Positions 9,730 through 19,625 of a DNA stretch of 64,000 nucleotides are shown here, piece by piece. The stretch lies in NCBI GenBank assembly GCA_047974765.1, contig JBKECP010000043.1, forward strand, positions 124,001 through 188,000, in the 5' to 3' direction. How positions within the stretch are numbered: position 1 is the first letter of the stretch; each line of letters begins with the position of its first letter. The notes under the pieces are model-generated. The model was not told the origin of the DNA. It ran no database searches and worked only from the letters and a program-made list of their open reading frames with translations. The DNA comes from JBKECP01 sp047974765 (GTDB taxonomy: Bacteria > Pseudomonadota > Gammaproteobacteria > Pseudomonadales > Halieaceae). The translations under genes and the position numbers were made by a program.

Positions 9730-10202
9730 ATCAGGCTGGCACTGACCCACTGGCTCAGCTCGCTCCACTGCGACTGCCAGCTGAAGTCAGCTGGTGGCCG
9801 CCTGCTCCCGGCTGGTGGATACTGGCATTTATTGTGCTGATACTGATAGTCGGCATTGCCCGGCAGGCATGGCGCCGTTATCAACAGCAGTATTATTTGC
9901 GTCAGGCGCTGACTCAGCTTGAACAACTGCGCACCGGCAGTGCTGATGCAAGCAGTTTTGCAGCGGCCTGCAACAGACTGCTGAAAGCCGTTGCCATACG
10001 CAGCTATCCTTCAGCCCGTGTTGCCAGCCTGAGCGGTGATGCCTGGCTCGCATTCTTGAACAACAGCATCAGCAAACAACGTAGCACTCTGTTTGATAAC
10101 AACTATACAGGCCAATTGTACCGCCCCGGCAATGACATTGATGAAGAGGCTCTCTATCAGGCCTGCCGCCAGTGGATAAAACGACACCGGAGGCACAGAT
10201 GA
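9726..10202 (+). CDS. DUF4381 membrane protein of the MoxR/Bat operon
   Basis: 158 aa with one transmembrane segment near residues 35-55 (WWILAFIVLILIVGIARQAW) and a soluble helical C-terminal domain. This architecture and the position between DUF58 and VWA genes fit DUF4381. It probably anchors or bridges the VWA proteins at the inner membrane, but this is inferred from context. Translationally coupled on both sides by ATGA overlaps; GGAGG precedes the ATG. Confidence 0.85.
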   Translation: MNQAGTDPLAQLAPLRLPAEVSWWPPAPGWWILAFIVLILIVGIARQAWRRYQQQYYLRQALTQLEQLRTGSADASSFAAACNRLLKAVAIRSYPSARVASLSGDAWLAFLNNSISKQRSTLFDNNYTGQLYRPGNDIDEEALYQACRQWIKRHRRHR

Positions 10203-11239
10203 TCGATTGGCTCTGGCCCTGGATGCTGATCATATTACCCCTGCCCTGGTTGCTGCGCCACTTGCTTCCAGCCAAAAGCAGCGAGCAGGTAGCCCTGCAC
10301 GCACCCTTTTATCAACAGTGGCATACACTCAGTGAACAAGCCAGCAATCGCAGTCAATCCACCCATATTTTCAGCCTGTTGTTACTGTGGCTACTGTGGG
10401 TTTCTCTGGTACTTGCCGCTGCCCGCCCCCTGTGGATCGGCGAAGCTGTCAAACTTCCCAAAAGCGGACGTGACCTGATGCTGGCGGTGGATATCTCCGG
10501 CAGTATGCGCATTGAAGATATGGTCATCGGACAACACCGGATATCACGCATTAGCGCTGTCAAACGGGTGGGCACAGATTTTATCAGCCGTCGCAGCGGT
10601 GATCGGCTTGGCCTGATTTTGTTTGGCAGCCAGGCCTATGTACAGTCACCACTGAGTTTTGACACACAAACCGTACAACGTTTTTTGCAGGAGGCACAAA
10701 TCGGCTTTGCCGGTCAGGAAACCGCCATTGGTGATGCCGTTGGGCTGGCAGTAAAACGCCTGAAGGAGCGCCCCGAAAACAGCCGTGTATTGATTCTGTT
10801 GACTGACGGTCAGGACACAGCAAGCTCCGTCCAGCCTCTGGAAGCTACCCGCCTGGCACAGCGCCTCGGTATTCGTATTTATACTATCGGCATCGGCGCT
10901 GACCAGATGAGCACACCCGGTCTGTTTGGCTTTGGCAGCCGCCAGGTTAACCCTTCGGCAGAACTGGATGAAGATACACTTACCCGTATCGCCCAGCTTA
11001 CAGGTGGTCGTTATTTTCGGGCCCGTGACCCGGCTGAACTGATGCAGGTTTACAGTGCACTGGACGCCCTGGAGCCTATCGAACAGGATGTGGCCATGTA
11101 TCGACCCCGGCAATCACTGGCTCACTGGCCATTGGCAGTGGCATTGATTTTAAGTTTTGTAATAGCACTGATTCACTGCCAGCGAGCAGGCTTGATCAGC
11201 CTGCAACTGCGGCATATAAAGCAGGAGAACGTGCCATGA
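10199..11239 (+). CDS. VWA-domain membrane protein (BatA-like)
   Basis: 346 aa. N-terminal membrane segments (MIDWLWPWMLIILPLPWLL; FSLLLLWLLWVSLVLAAARPL) are followed by a VWA domain whose metal-ion site starts LAVDISGSM, and a last transmembrane helix near residues 300-320. The MIDAS motif DxSGS is intact, and ILLTDGQDT supplies a later metal ligand. The ATG at 10199 has GGAGG 5 nt upstream and overlaps the preceding stop; an in-frame ATG at 10172 inside the upstream gene is less likely. Bat proteins were first linked to aerotolerance in Bacteroides; the role here is unknown. Confidence 0.9.
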   Translation: MIDWLWPWMLIILPLPWLLRHLLPAKSSEQVALHAPFYQQWHTLSEQASNRSQSTHIFSLLLLWLLWVSLVLAAARPLWIGEAVKLPKSGRDLMLAVDISGSMRIEDMVIGQHRISRISAVKRVGTDFISRRSGDRLGLILFGSQAYVQSPLSFDTQTVQRFLQEAQIGFAGQETAIGDAVGLAVKRLKERPENSRVLILLTDGQDTASSVQPLEATRLAQRLGIRIYTIGIGADQMSTPGLFGFGSRQVNPSAELDEDTLTRIAQLTGGRYFRARDPAELMQVYSALDALEPIEQDVAMYRPRQSLAHWPLAVALILSFVIALIHCQRAGLISLQLRHIKQENVP

Positions 11240-13143
11240 CTATCGGCGCGCTATACCTTATGCGACCTGAATGGTTGTGGGCTCTGCTGCCGGTGGCACT
11301 GCTACTGGCCCTGCTGGTGCTGACACAACGGCATACCGGCAATTGGAGCCAGGTGATTTCACCAGACCTACTGCCTTATCTGATCAGTAATGAGACGGTT
11401 CTCAAGCATCGTCGGCGATTGCCCTGGATTGCACTGGGCTGGGTACTGGCCGTGCTCGCCCTGTGCGGACCAAGTCTGCATAAAATCCCACAGCCGTTAA
11501 TGGCGCGTGAAGATGCACTGGTAGTACTGTTTGATCTGAGTTATTCAATGAAGGCCAATGATATAGCCCCCTCTCGTCTGGATCAGGTACGTCAGAAAAT
11601 TATTGATCTACTGGCCCGGCGACAAGAAGGACAGACGGCTCTGATCAGCTACGCCGGTGACGCCCATGTAGTAGCACCACTGACTGATGACGGCCCCACC
11701 ATTGCCAACCTGTTACCGGCTCTCAGCCCGGACATGATGCCTGTTCCTGGCAGCGCCACTGATGCAGCCGTTAAAATGGCTATTGATCTGCTCGCCTCCG
11801 GTGGCAGCCCTGAAGGCCATATCGTACTATTTACTGACGGCGTTAATCCCAATCAATTCGGCACCATTGCCGATGCCCTCAACAAAGCAGAAGCAGGCTT
11901 TACTATTTTAGGCGTAGGCACTGCCGAAGGTGCCCCCCTGCCGCTGCCACAGGGCGGTTTTTTACGCGATCGCAACAAAGCCATCGTTGTGCCGACACTT
12001 GATGAAGATGCGCTCATCCGTCTGGCCAGCGAAGCAGGCGGCCAGTACCTGCCCCTGCAAATCGATAGCTCAGACATTGATCATCTGCTGGTTAATGCTG
12101 CACTTCCTGGGCGAGAGGCACTGCGCAACACTGAACATAAAACGGATCACTGGCAGGATCAGGGCTACTACTTCGTACTGTTGATACTGCCATTGGCTGC
12201 CATGCTGTTTCGTCGTGGCCTGCTGGTGAGCATGTTGTTGCCCCTGCTGCTGTTGAGCCAGCCTCGCCCTGCCGAGGCCGCTGAACTATGGGACAAACTG
12301 TGGCTGACAGCTGACCAGCAAGGTCAACAGGCATTACAGGCGGGTGATCAGGAGACGGCCAGCGAGCTATTTGAAAATCCTTCCTGGCGCGGTACCGCTG
12401 CCTATCAACACGGTGATTACGAAGCTGCCGCCGACAACTTTGCCCAGGGTGACAGCGCCGACGACTGGTATAACCGAGGTAACGCACTGGCTCATACAGG
12501 TGACCTCGACGGCGCCATTGATGCATTTGAACAATCACTCAGCCGTGCTCCTGAGCGGGAAGATGCCAGTGCCAATCTGGAGCTGGTAAAGGCATTAAAA
12601 AAACAGCAAGAGCAACGAGAACAAGAACAAGAACAAAGCAGCGATCAGCAGGATCAAAATAGCAGTCAGCAGAACCAGGCAGATCAGGACCAGCGGAGTC
12701 AGAACGAGCAAACTGACAGTGCCAGCAATCAAAATCAACACAAGCAGGATGAAGCACACAATCAACAACAGAACCAACAACAGGATCAAACGGGTCAGAG
12801 TGAACAAAACCCGCAATCAAGCAATCAGCAGACCCAGGACGGTAACAGCGAACCATCACAGCAACAGCAACCTGAAGATCAGGCCGCCACTGGCGAGCAG
12901 GAGCAAGAACAGGAGCAGGCACAAACGGTTCAAGGCGAACCTGTTAATGAGGATGAAGATGCCAACGCCCGAAATAGTGTTGTGTCCATAGATCCTGAAC
13001 AAGCCGAACGTGATCAGGCACTAGAACAATGGCTGCGGCGTGTGCCCGACGACCCTTCAGGCCTGCTACGCAGAAAATTTCTCTATGAAAGCCAACAACG
13101 TCAGCGACAGGGAGAAGAAGCGCGCAATGACCAATACTGGTAA
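11236..13143 (+). CDS. VWA plus TPR protein with Q/N-rich tail (BatB-BatC fusion)
   Basis: 635 aa. Two N-terminal membrane segments, a VWA domain (LFDLSYSMKAND, MIDAS DxSxS) to about residue 290, a membrane helix near 300-330, then TPR-like repeats (residues 355-450: WYNRGNALAHTGDLDGAIDAFEQSL). The C-terminal 455-590 region is almost pure Q, N, E, D and S. In other bacteria BatB and BatC are separate proteins; here they are one. The TPR part should face the periplasm. The low-complexity tail may be disordered. ATG overlaps the previous stop; AGGAGA lies upstream. Confidence 0.9.
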   Translation: MTIGALYLMRPEWLWALLPVALLLALLVLTQRHTGNWSQVISPDLLPYLISNETVLKHRRRLPWIALGWVLAVLALCGPSLHKIPQPLMAREDALVVLFDLSYSMKANDIAPSRLDQVRQKIIDLLARRQEGQTALISYAGDAHVVAPLTDDGPTIANLLPALSPDMMPVPGSATDAAVKMAIDLLASGGSPEGHIVLFTDGVNPNQFGTIADALNKAEAGFTILGVGTAEGAPLPLPQGGFLRDRNKAIVVPTLDEDALIRLASEAGGQYLPLQIDSSDIDHLLVNAALPGREALRNTEHKTDHWQDQGYYFVLLILPLAAMLFRRGLLVSMLLPLLLLSQPRPAEAAELWDKLWLTADQQGQQALQAGDQETASELFENPSWRGTAAYQHGDYEAAADNFAQGDSADDWYNRGNALAHTGDLDGAIDAFEQSLSRAPEREDASANLELVKALKKQQEQREQEQEQSSDQQDQNSSQQNQADQDQRSQNEQTDSASNQNQHKQDEAHNQQQNQQQDQTGQSEQNPQSSNQQTQDGNSEPSQQQQPEDQAATGEQEQEQEQAQTVQGEPVNEDEDANARNSVVSIDPEQAERDQALEQWLRRVPDDPSGLLRRKFLYESQQRQRQGEEARNDQYW

Positions 13144-14860
13144 AACAATCGCCAAAATCCTGTCGGTTTGTCTGGCGCTGTATTTGCTCACAATGGGCAG
13201 TATGGCCAGAGCGGCATTGATTGCCAGCGTAGATCGGCAGCAACTTGCACTGGGAGACACCGTGCGCCTGGAGCTGAGCGCTACTGAAGAGGAAGATCTC
13301 AACACTATTGCTCTTGATAAATTAACGGCTGATTTTGAAATTCTGCAACGCTCAAGCAAAAGTTCAATGCAAATTATCAATGGTCAGCGTTCTCACAGCC
13401 GACAACTGATTATTGATCTGGCCCCTTTACGTGAAGGTCAACTGACAATACCGGCACTGGGTGACGGTAACTCCACCAGTCGCCCCCTATCAATAACGGT
13501 CAGTGCTGCGCCACAGGCACCAGCTGCTGATAGTCAAGTGATCTTTGAAGCTGAGGTCGATCACAACAGCGTTTATGTACAAGGGCAAATTGTACTGACA
13601 CTGCGCATACAACAGGCGATTAATCTGGAGTCGCGCAGTATCAGCGAACTCAAACTCGACCATGCTTTTATCAGACCTTTTGAACAACAATCCTACCAAC
13701 GGACCATGGCAGGCAAAACCTGGCTGGTAAATGAAATCCGCTACGCTATTTTTCCTGAGCAAAGTGGCAAACTGACAATCCCTGCCCAGGCCTTCAGCGC
13801 CCATGAGCGTCTGAGTCAACGCTCAATCTTTGATCGCAGCAGCGGGCGGCGCCTCCACCGGGTAAGCCAGCCAATTGACATCGAGGTACTACCGCGCCCC
13901 ACCAGCTATCCAGCCAATGCCACTTGGTTGCCAGCGACTCATCTGAAAATTGAAGAGCAGTGGTCGCAGGTACCTGATTCATTACATGTGGGCGAATCGG
14001 CCACCCGCACTATCCGCATAAGTGCCGAAGGTTTACAGGGCGCCCAGTTACCGCCGGTTCTGGCAGCGGCCACAAACGGTCTTAAATTCTACCCGGACCA
14101 GCCACAAATCAGTGAAAACGAAAGTGCCGGCACTTTAATTGCCAGCCGCAGTGACAGTGCTGCCCTGGTCCCGTCCCGGTCTGGCAGCTATGAGCTGCCG
14201 GAGATCCGCATCCCCTGGTGGGATACAGGCAGTAACGAACTGCGTGAAGCCATCATTCCGGCCCGAACCATTACCGTCAAGGCCGCTGCAGGTGTTTCAA
14301 ACAGTACAACAACTATGACTGACATCGCCATACAAAACCCCGCTACAGTAACAGGCCTATCATACGATGACGAAGCAGATGCCCATCAACTGCAGCTGTG
14401 GCGCGGTGTTGCCGGCTTGTGTGCGCTGGGCTGGATACTGACGGCCTTATGGGCCAGGCACCGACTATTTATAAAAGATCGGCACAACAATCATATTGAG
14501 GATAACCCAGGCAATGCCAGTAAAAACACAAATGAAAAAATCGCCTATAAAAATCTGCTGGCGGCCTGCGCCACCCACCAGGCAGGTATTGCCCGCGAGG
14601 CATTACTGAAGTGGGGCCACAGTCTTTACCCGGATAGTCAAAACCTGTCATTGGAAGCCTTTATCATACACACGGATAATGATGCTGCCTTCAAACAAGC
14701 CATCGATGAACTGAACCGGGCGCTCTACACAGATAATACGGCAACCTGGCAGGGATCGGCACTGGCTGTCTGCGCCAAAAACCTGCATGACAGCCTGCAT
14801 AAAAAAAATCCAGCCGCACAAAAGCAGGCATTATCACTCTATCCTCAGCCGCTCCGCTAA
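13127..14860 (+). CDS. BatD-family protein (oxygen tolerance)
   Basis: 577 aa with a signal peptide (ILSVCLALYLLTMGSMARA), several beta-rich domains (repeated LQLSATEEE/VTLRIQQ-type strands), and one transmembrane segment near residues 435-455 (VAGLCALGWILTALWA) followed by a cytoplasmic helical tail. This is the usual BatD layout. ATG 13127 starts the signal peptide and overlaps the previous gene by 17 nt; an upstream in-frame start at 13040 would add non-signal sequence. Last gene of the operon, convergent with pepN 28 bp away with no clear terminator. Confidence 0.88.
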   Translation: MTNTGKTIAKILSVCLALYLLTMGSMARAALIASVDRQQLALGDTVRLELSATEEEDLNTIALDKLTADFEILQRSSKSSMQIINGQRSHSRQLIIDLAPLREGQLTIPALGDGNSTSRPLSITVSAAPQAPAADSQVIFEAEVDHNSVYVQGQIVLTLRIQQAINLESRSISELKLDHAFIRPFEQQSYQRTMAGKTWLVNEIRYAIFPEQSGKLTIPAQAFSAHERLSQRSIFDRSSGRRLHRVSQPIDIEVLPRPTSYPANATWLPATHLKIEEQWSQVPDSLHVGESATRTIRISAEGLQGAQLPPVLAAATNGLKFYPDQPQISENESAGTLIASRSDSAALVPSRSGSYELPEIRIPWWDTGSNELREAIIPARTITVKAAAGVSNSTTTMTDIAIQNPATVTGLSYDDEADAHQLQLWRGVAGLCALGWILTALWARHRLFIKDRHNNHIEDNPGNASKNTNEKIAYKNLLAACATHQAGIAREALLKWGHSLYPDSQNLSLEAFIIHTDNDAAFKQAIDELNRALYTDNTATWQGSALAVCAKNLHDSLHKKNPAAQKQALSLYPQPLR

Positions 14861-14888
14861 AACGAGATATCCAAGCTCCACCCCTGAC

Positions 14889-17555
14889 TCAGTCTTCAAG
14901 GGATTTACTCAGAATTTCATAAGAATCCCGGGACAGTTTCGGCAATTCCAATAAGCGGACCAGCTGCTGCTGCATCAACTGGCTGCGCGGGCCAGCGTAG
15001 TTGCGCCAGCGGGTCAAAGGTGTGAGCAGGCGCGAGGCCAGCTGTGGATTGCGACCGTCCAGTTCGGCCACCACATCTGCCAGCAGCCTGTAGCCCTGCC
15101 CGTCCAGACGGTGAAACTGAACGGGATTGCCATTGGCAAAAGTGCCGATCAGGGCGCGTACCTTGTTTGGGTTGCCCAGGTCGAAGGCTACGTGCTGCAT
15201 CAGCTCGCGCACCCGTAACAGCGTATCGGCAAAGGGCATACAGGCCTGCAGCGACAGCCACTGATTGACGACCAGCGGCTCGTGCTGCCAGTCGCTGTAA
15301 AAAGCAGCCAGGCTATCATCACGCAGCTCCTCATCGGCGCGCTGGCTGATAATGCGCAGGGCTGCCAGTCGGTCTGTCATATTATTAGCCGTAGCGTACT
15401 GAGCGCGAGCCAGGCCAATATGTTCCGGTCGCGCCAGCGCCAGGTATTCCAGGGTGATGTTTTTCAGGCTGCGAGCCGCAATCTGCCGCGCCTGCGGGGC
15501 ATAGGGCTCATCAACCACACTGCGCCGGTAGGCCTCCAGCCACTGTACTTCGATATCGCTGGCCAGCGCCGCCAGCACACTCTCGCGGGCGTGGTGGATA
15601 GCATCGACATCGGCGCCGCCCTGGCTGGCGGCCAGTTCCGCCAGATACGTTTCTGCCGGCAGGCGCAGCATGTCAGCGACCATGGCCGGGTCGAGGCTGG
15701 CGTCATTCAGCAGTGCTGAACAGGCATCGAGAAATAGAGGATCGACCCGTATTTCGGCTCCACTGTGCGCCTGTTGCTGCACTTCATCAAGCACGGACAG
15801 TGCCAGTTGCTGGGCGGCATCCCAGCGCACAAAGCCGTCGTCATCGCGGCTCATCAACGTACACAAAGCAGTACGGCTGTAGTGATAGTCCAGCCGTACC
15901 GGTGCCGAAAATCCCCGCAGCAGCGCGGGTACCGGCCGCTCGCTCACCTGCTCAAACACAAAAGTCTGCTCGGCCTCGCTGACCAGCAGCACGCGGTGAG
16001 TGTTGTCAGCGGTCTCCGTGTCAGCCGCTTCACCCGCCAGCTGTAGCGGCAGGTTGCCAGCCTCGCCCAGCAACCCCATGGCCAGCGGAATCAGCAGTGG
16101 TTGTTTGTCAACCTGACCAGGCGTGGCCGGTGTAGACTGGCGCACATGCAGGCGATAGCACTGACTGTCGACATCGTAGTCATCGCTGACCGACAGCAGC
16201 GGCGTACCCGCCTGGGAATACCAGCGCCGGAACTGGCCGAGATCGACGCCAGAGGCATCCTCCATTGCACACACGAAATCCTCGCAGGTCACCGCCTGCC
16301 CGTCGTGGCGCTCAAAATACAGATCCGAGCCGCGCCGAAACTGCTCCGACCCCAGCAAGGTGTGTATCATGCGCACCACTTCCGCACCTTTTTCGTAGAT
16401 GGTGAGGGTGTAAAAATTGGAAATTTCGATAAAAGAGTCCGGCCGTATCGGGTGAGCCATCGGGCCTGCGTCCTCGGCAAATTGCAGGGTGCGCATAACT
16501 GTCGCATCTTCTACGCGCTTGACCGTACGCGAGCCCATATCGGCCGAGAACTCGGCATCGCGGAAAACGGTAAAGCCTTCCTTCAGACTGAGTTGAAACC
16601 AGTCACGACAGGTTACCCGATTACCCGACCAGTTATGAAAGTACTCGTGGGCGACAATAGCTTCCACTGTCTGAAAGCCTTTATCGGTAGTAATTTCGGG
16701 ACTGCACAGCACGCAGGAGGTATTGAAGATATTGAGGCTCTTGTTCTCCATCGCACCCATATTGAAGTCATCAACAGCAACGATATTGAAGATGTCCAAG
16801 TCGTACTCACGGCCGTAGACTTCTTCATCCCAGCGCATGGCCTTTTTCAGCGACAGCATAGCGTGCCCACATTTGCCGAGGTCTTTTTCCTCCACAAAAA
16901 TACGCAGCGCCACCTCACGACCTGAGCAGGTCTCAAAACTGTCCTCGATGGATTGCAGATCCCCGGCCACCAGCGCAAACAGATAGGCCGGTTTGGGAAA
17001 AGGGTCCTGCCAGCGCTGGCGTTGGCGACCATTACCCAGATCAGTCACTGCCAGCGAATTGCCATTACTGAGCAATACCGGATAACGGCTGCTGTCAGCT
17101 TCGATAGTGACATCAAAGCAGGCCATCACGTCGGGACGGTCAAGGTAGTAGGTAATCTTGCGAAAACCCTCTGCTTCACACTGAGTACAAAACATATTGC
17201 GGGACTTGAACAAACCCTCAAGAGACGTGTTTCGGTGAGGGTAAATACGGGTACGGGTCTGCAGACTGAAGCTGTCGGTAACCCCATGTACAGTGAGCGA
17301 GTCCTCATCAACCCTATAATCCTGGCTATCCAGATCGCGCCCATCCAGATTGATTTGCTCCAGCTCCAATGCTTGTCCGTGTAATACCAGAGCAGCCCCC
17401 TTCTCGTCTGAAGCCGGATTACGCCTGAACGACAGTATCGCTTCAACGGTGGCATAATCCTCATGCAGATCAAAGAACAGCACTGTGTGTTCAATTAAAA
17501 AAGGCGGTACCTGGTAGTCTTTCAGATAAATGGTGGAAGGCGTGGCGTCTCGCAT
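14889..17555 (-). CDS. pepN: Aminopeptidase N
   Basis: 888-aa M1 zinc aminopeptidase. GAMEN (exopeptidase motif) lies near residue 265 and the zinc site HEYFHNW near residue 300, with the second glutamate in LKEGFTVFRDAEF. Length and sequence match the E. coli PepN class (870 aa), which trims N-terminal residues from cytoplasmic peptides. ATG 17555 has GAGG 6 nt upstream. Closely follows the DUF2797 gene (7 nt), so it is probably cotranscribed. The C-terminal half reads noticeably more GC-rich than neighbouring genes. Confidence 0.95.
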   Translation of the reverse strand: MRDATPSTIYLKDYQVPPFLIEHTVLFFDLHEDYATVEAILSFRRNPASDEKGAALVLHGQALELEQINLDGRDLDSQDYRVDEDSLTVHGVTDSFSLQTRTRIYPHRNTSLEGLFKSRNMFCTQCEAEGFRKITYYLDRPDVMACFDVTIEADSSRYPVLLSNGNSLAVTDLGNGRQRQRWQDPFPKPAYLFALVAGDLQSIEDSFETCSGREVALRIFVEEKDLGKCGHAMLSLKKAMRWDEEVYGREYDLDIFNIVAVDDFNMGAMENKSLNIFNTSCVLCSPEITTDKGFQTVEAIVAHEYFHNWSGNRVTCRDWFQLSLKEGFTVFRDAEFSADMGSRTVKRVEDATVMRTLQFAEDAGPMAHPIRPDSFIEISNFYTLTIYEKGAEVVRMIHTLLGSEQFRRGSDLYFERHDGQAVTCEDFVCAMEDASGVDLGQFRRWYSQAGTPLLSVSDDYDVDSQCYRLHVRQSTPATPGQVDKQPLLIPLAMGLLGEAGNLPLQLAGEAADTETADNTHRVLLVSEAEQTFVFEQVSERPVPALLRGFSAPVRLDYHYSRTALCTLMSRDDDGFVRWDAAQQLALSVLDEVQQQAHSGAEIRVDPLFLDACSALLNDASLDPAMVADMLRLPAETYLAELAASQGGADVDAIHHARESVLAALASDIEVQWLEAYRRSVVDEPYAPQARQIAARSLKNITLEYLALARPEHIGLARAQYATANNMTDRLAALRIISQRADEELRDDSLAAFYSDWQHEPLVVNQWLSLQACMPFADTLLRVRELMQHVAFDLGNPNKVRALIGTFANGNPVQFHRLDGQGYRLLADVVAELDGRNPQLASRLLTPLTRWRNYAGPRSQLMQQQLVRLLELPKLSRDSYEILSKSLED

Positions 17556-17562
17556 ATAAACC

Positions 17563-18396
17563 TCAGATTTGTGACAGGGCGACCTTATAGCCGCCGTATT
17601 TGCGCAAATTGATAACACCGGTGTCAAAGATCAGATACTGGCCCTTAATGCCCATCAAAGTGCCGCTCAACGATGGTGTCTTGTCGAGATTGAAGGCTTT
17701 CACTTTGAGCGGATAGGCCAGCACCGGGTAGTCGATAACTGTTGTCGTGGCAGCCTCGATAGTGCTGATAAGCTGCCCCCCGTATTCCTGTTGCAAAACA
17801 TCAATACCCTCGCTGCAAAGTACCATCAGACGCTGGCGCTCCTCTTCCAGATCGAACACATCTCCCGGGCCTTTCAGCATAGTCTGCCAGTTGGTGCGAT
17901 CGGCGACGTGCTCCTTGAACAGCACTTCCACCAACCCCGACAGGTAACGGCTGCCCACGCGAAATACCGGCTGCGCCTGGCTGGCACCCTGGTCAATCCA
18001 GCGAGTTGGCAGCTGGCTATGGCGGGTGATGCCCACTTTGAGGCCGGAGGTGTTGGCCAGATAAACAATATGGTCAATCATGCAGTGGGTCTGACCCCAC
18101 TCGGGTTCGCGGCAGGTACCTGCCTGATAGTGACATTTTTGCGGGCTGACGATGCAACTATCGCACTGGGCGAGGCGTTTAAAACAGGGATAACAATAAC
18201 CCTGGTTGAAACTCTTGCCGATTTTGCGCTGACAGGCAATACAGTGGATAACGCCGAGATAATCGAGTTGCAGTGTCTGCCCCAGCAGGGGATTGAGCAG
18301 CTCCTGATGTTCGTCCAGCAGCATTTTGTATTGCACCGGCGGCCCGGGTTCAACCTGCATTTTACGCAACAAACCCGCTGCTATTTGCTGTGCCAT
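17563..18396 (-). CDS. DUF2797 domain protein
   Basis: 277 aa with cysteine-rich N-terminal knuckles (CIACQRKIGKSFNQGYCYPCFKRLAQCDSC, HYQAGTCREPEWGQTHC) that probably bind metal, followed by HIVYLANTSGLKVGITR and RWIDQGASQA. These are hallmarks of DUF2797, and the KVGITR part resembles GIY-YIG-type folds. Function unknown. ATG at 18396 leaves 14 nt after the upstream stop; an ATG-like start at 18423 would overlap it. Sits between a DUF1315 gene and pepN in one transcription unit. Confidence 0.85.
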   Translation of the reverse strand: MAQQIAAGLLRKMQVEPGPPVQYKMLLDEHQELLNPLLGQTLQLDYLGVIHCIACQRKIGKSFNQGYCYPCFKRLAQCDSCIVSPQKCHYQAGTCREPEWGQTHCMIDHIVYLANTSGLKVGITRHSQLPTRWIDQGASQAQPVFRVGSRYLSGLVEVLFKEHVADRTNWQTMLKGPGDVFDLEEERQRLMVLCSEGIDVLQQEYGGQLISTIEAATTTVIDYPVLAYPLKVKAFNLDKTPSLSGTLMGIKGQYLIFDTGVINLRKYGGYKVALSQI

Positions 18397-18410
18397 CGTA
18401 CCGCTCTGCC

Positions 18411-18680
18411 CTATTCGGGCCAATGACGTGGCGCGCTGTTATTTCCGATATCTGCCTTGCCACTTGCTGTAGAAGTACTTTTACAGCTATCGGCAATATA
18501 ACCGATACGTTCCTGCTCAGGTAAGTGAGTCTCCCCCCAAACGATAATCGCCTGTAAACATTGCTGGCGCTGTTCAGCAGACAGGTGCTGGCCATCGGAC
18601 CACTTGCCCAGCTCGACAGCTCGCTTGAGTTTTTCATAGACCTCGGGGGTCATGGAGTCAATCAATTGACGATAGTTCAT
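18411..18680 (-). CDS. DUF1315 (YeaC-like) protein
   Basis: 89 aa beginning MNYRQLIDSMTPEVYEKLKRAVELGKWSDG, then LSAEQRQQCLQAIIVWGE and HLPEQERIGYI, which match the small E. coli YeaC/DUF1315 family. Role unknown. It heads the DUF1315-DUF2797-pepN unit, an arrangement seen in relatives. Confidence 0.88.
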   Translation of the reverse strand: MNYRQLIDSMTPEVYEKLKRAVELGKWSDGQHLSAEQRQQCLQAIIVWGETHLPEQERIGYIADSCKSTSTASGKADIGNNSAPRHWPE

Positions 18681-18737
18681 GCTTTTACTGCCATATGTCG
18701 GCAGATGGATCCTGGCCGATACGATAAAGGAAGCGGA

Positions 18738-19622
18738 TTATAGCCTCGCTGACGGTGTTCTGTCGCTGCTCAATCCGGCTCTGGACAGAAGGCCAAAAAC
18801 AGCGCCCAGTACCACACCAGCCAGCAGGCCGCCAACATGCGCCGCATTGGCCACAGCACCAAAACCCAACACTTCAACCACACCAAAAATACAAATGACC
18901 AGCCAGCCGATCATAAACAACATGATGGCAGGCTGAGGCTGAAAAGCCCACCGGGGTTGAATCTGCGCGCCCATCCAGGCAAACCCCAACAGGCCATAAA
19001 CCACACCAGACATGCCGCCAAAAATACCCGGCCCACCAAAAATGAATTGAGCACAATTGGATATCGCTGCAATCACCACAAACAGGCCCAGCATATTAAT
19101 GCGGCCTGTTACAGTTTCTATCCGCCGTCCCAGCTCCCACAACCACAGACTGTTGAACACAATATGCAACCAGCCAAAGTGCAGAAAAGCCGGTGTAATA
19201 ATACGCCAGTATTCGTGCCCCTGGGGCATGAATACAATATTTTGACCAAGGGCTGTAAAGGGTGTAAATGTCAGCCAGGACAAAGCCCATCCAGAAGTAT
19301 TAAAAGTGGCCAGCACAAAACCCAATACACTGAGTATCAACAGCATAAGAGTCACCGGTGTCCGCTGCCATACCAGGTTACTGCTGGCTCTGCGCCGTGG
19401 TGCCCGTTGTGCTATTTCAATAGTAAGCTCATCGGCTCGCCAGGCGCGATACAGCTCGACAACCTCTTTGATATAAGTGGCATCAACGACACAAAGCACC
19501 TGCTTGCCGTCTTCTTCATAGATGCGATGATCCACACCACGTTTACTCAGCAATACACTCAGTGGCAACAGATCTTCACCGAGGACGACACTGAGGGCGA
19601 TGTGGCTATCTGTCATTGGCAT
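18738..19622 (-). CDS. Rhomboid-family intramembrane serine protease (GlpG-like)
   Basis: 294 aa: a small cytoplasmic N-terminal domain followed by six or more membrane helices. Catalytic serine is in GMSGVVYGLLG (about residue 205) and the histidine in ANAAHVGGLLAG (about 262); HFGWLHIVFNSLW supplies the usual H/N motif. Rhomboids cleave single-pass membrane proteins within the bilayer. Begins 3 nt after the nadK stop, so it is cotranscribed with nadK. It is distinct from the rhombosortase at 26829. Confidence 0.9.
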   Translation of the reverse strand: MPMTDSHIALSVVLGEDLLPLSVLLSKRGVDHRIYEEDGKQVLCVVDATYIKEVVELYRAWRADELTIEIAQRAPRRRASSNLVWQRTPVTLMLLILSVLGFVLATFNTSGWALSWLTFTPFTALGQNIVFMPQGHEYWRIITPAFLHFGWLHIVFNSLWLWELGRRIETVTGRINMLGLFVVIAAISNCAQFIFGGPGIFGGMSGVVYGLLGFAWMGAQIQPRWAFQPQPAIMLFMIGWLVICIFGVVEVLGFGAVANAAHVGGLLAGVVLGAVFGLLSRAGLSSDRTPSARL

Positions 19623-19625
19623 GTC

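Noticed and set aside
12595..12922. Leucine/valine-rich frames antisense to the Q/N-rich tail
   Set aside because: They are mirror images of the CAG/CAA-rich repeat, not independent genes.
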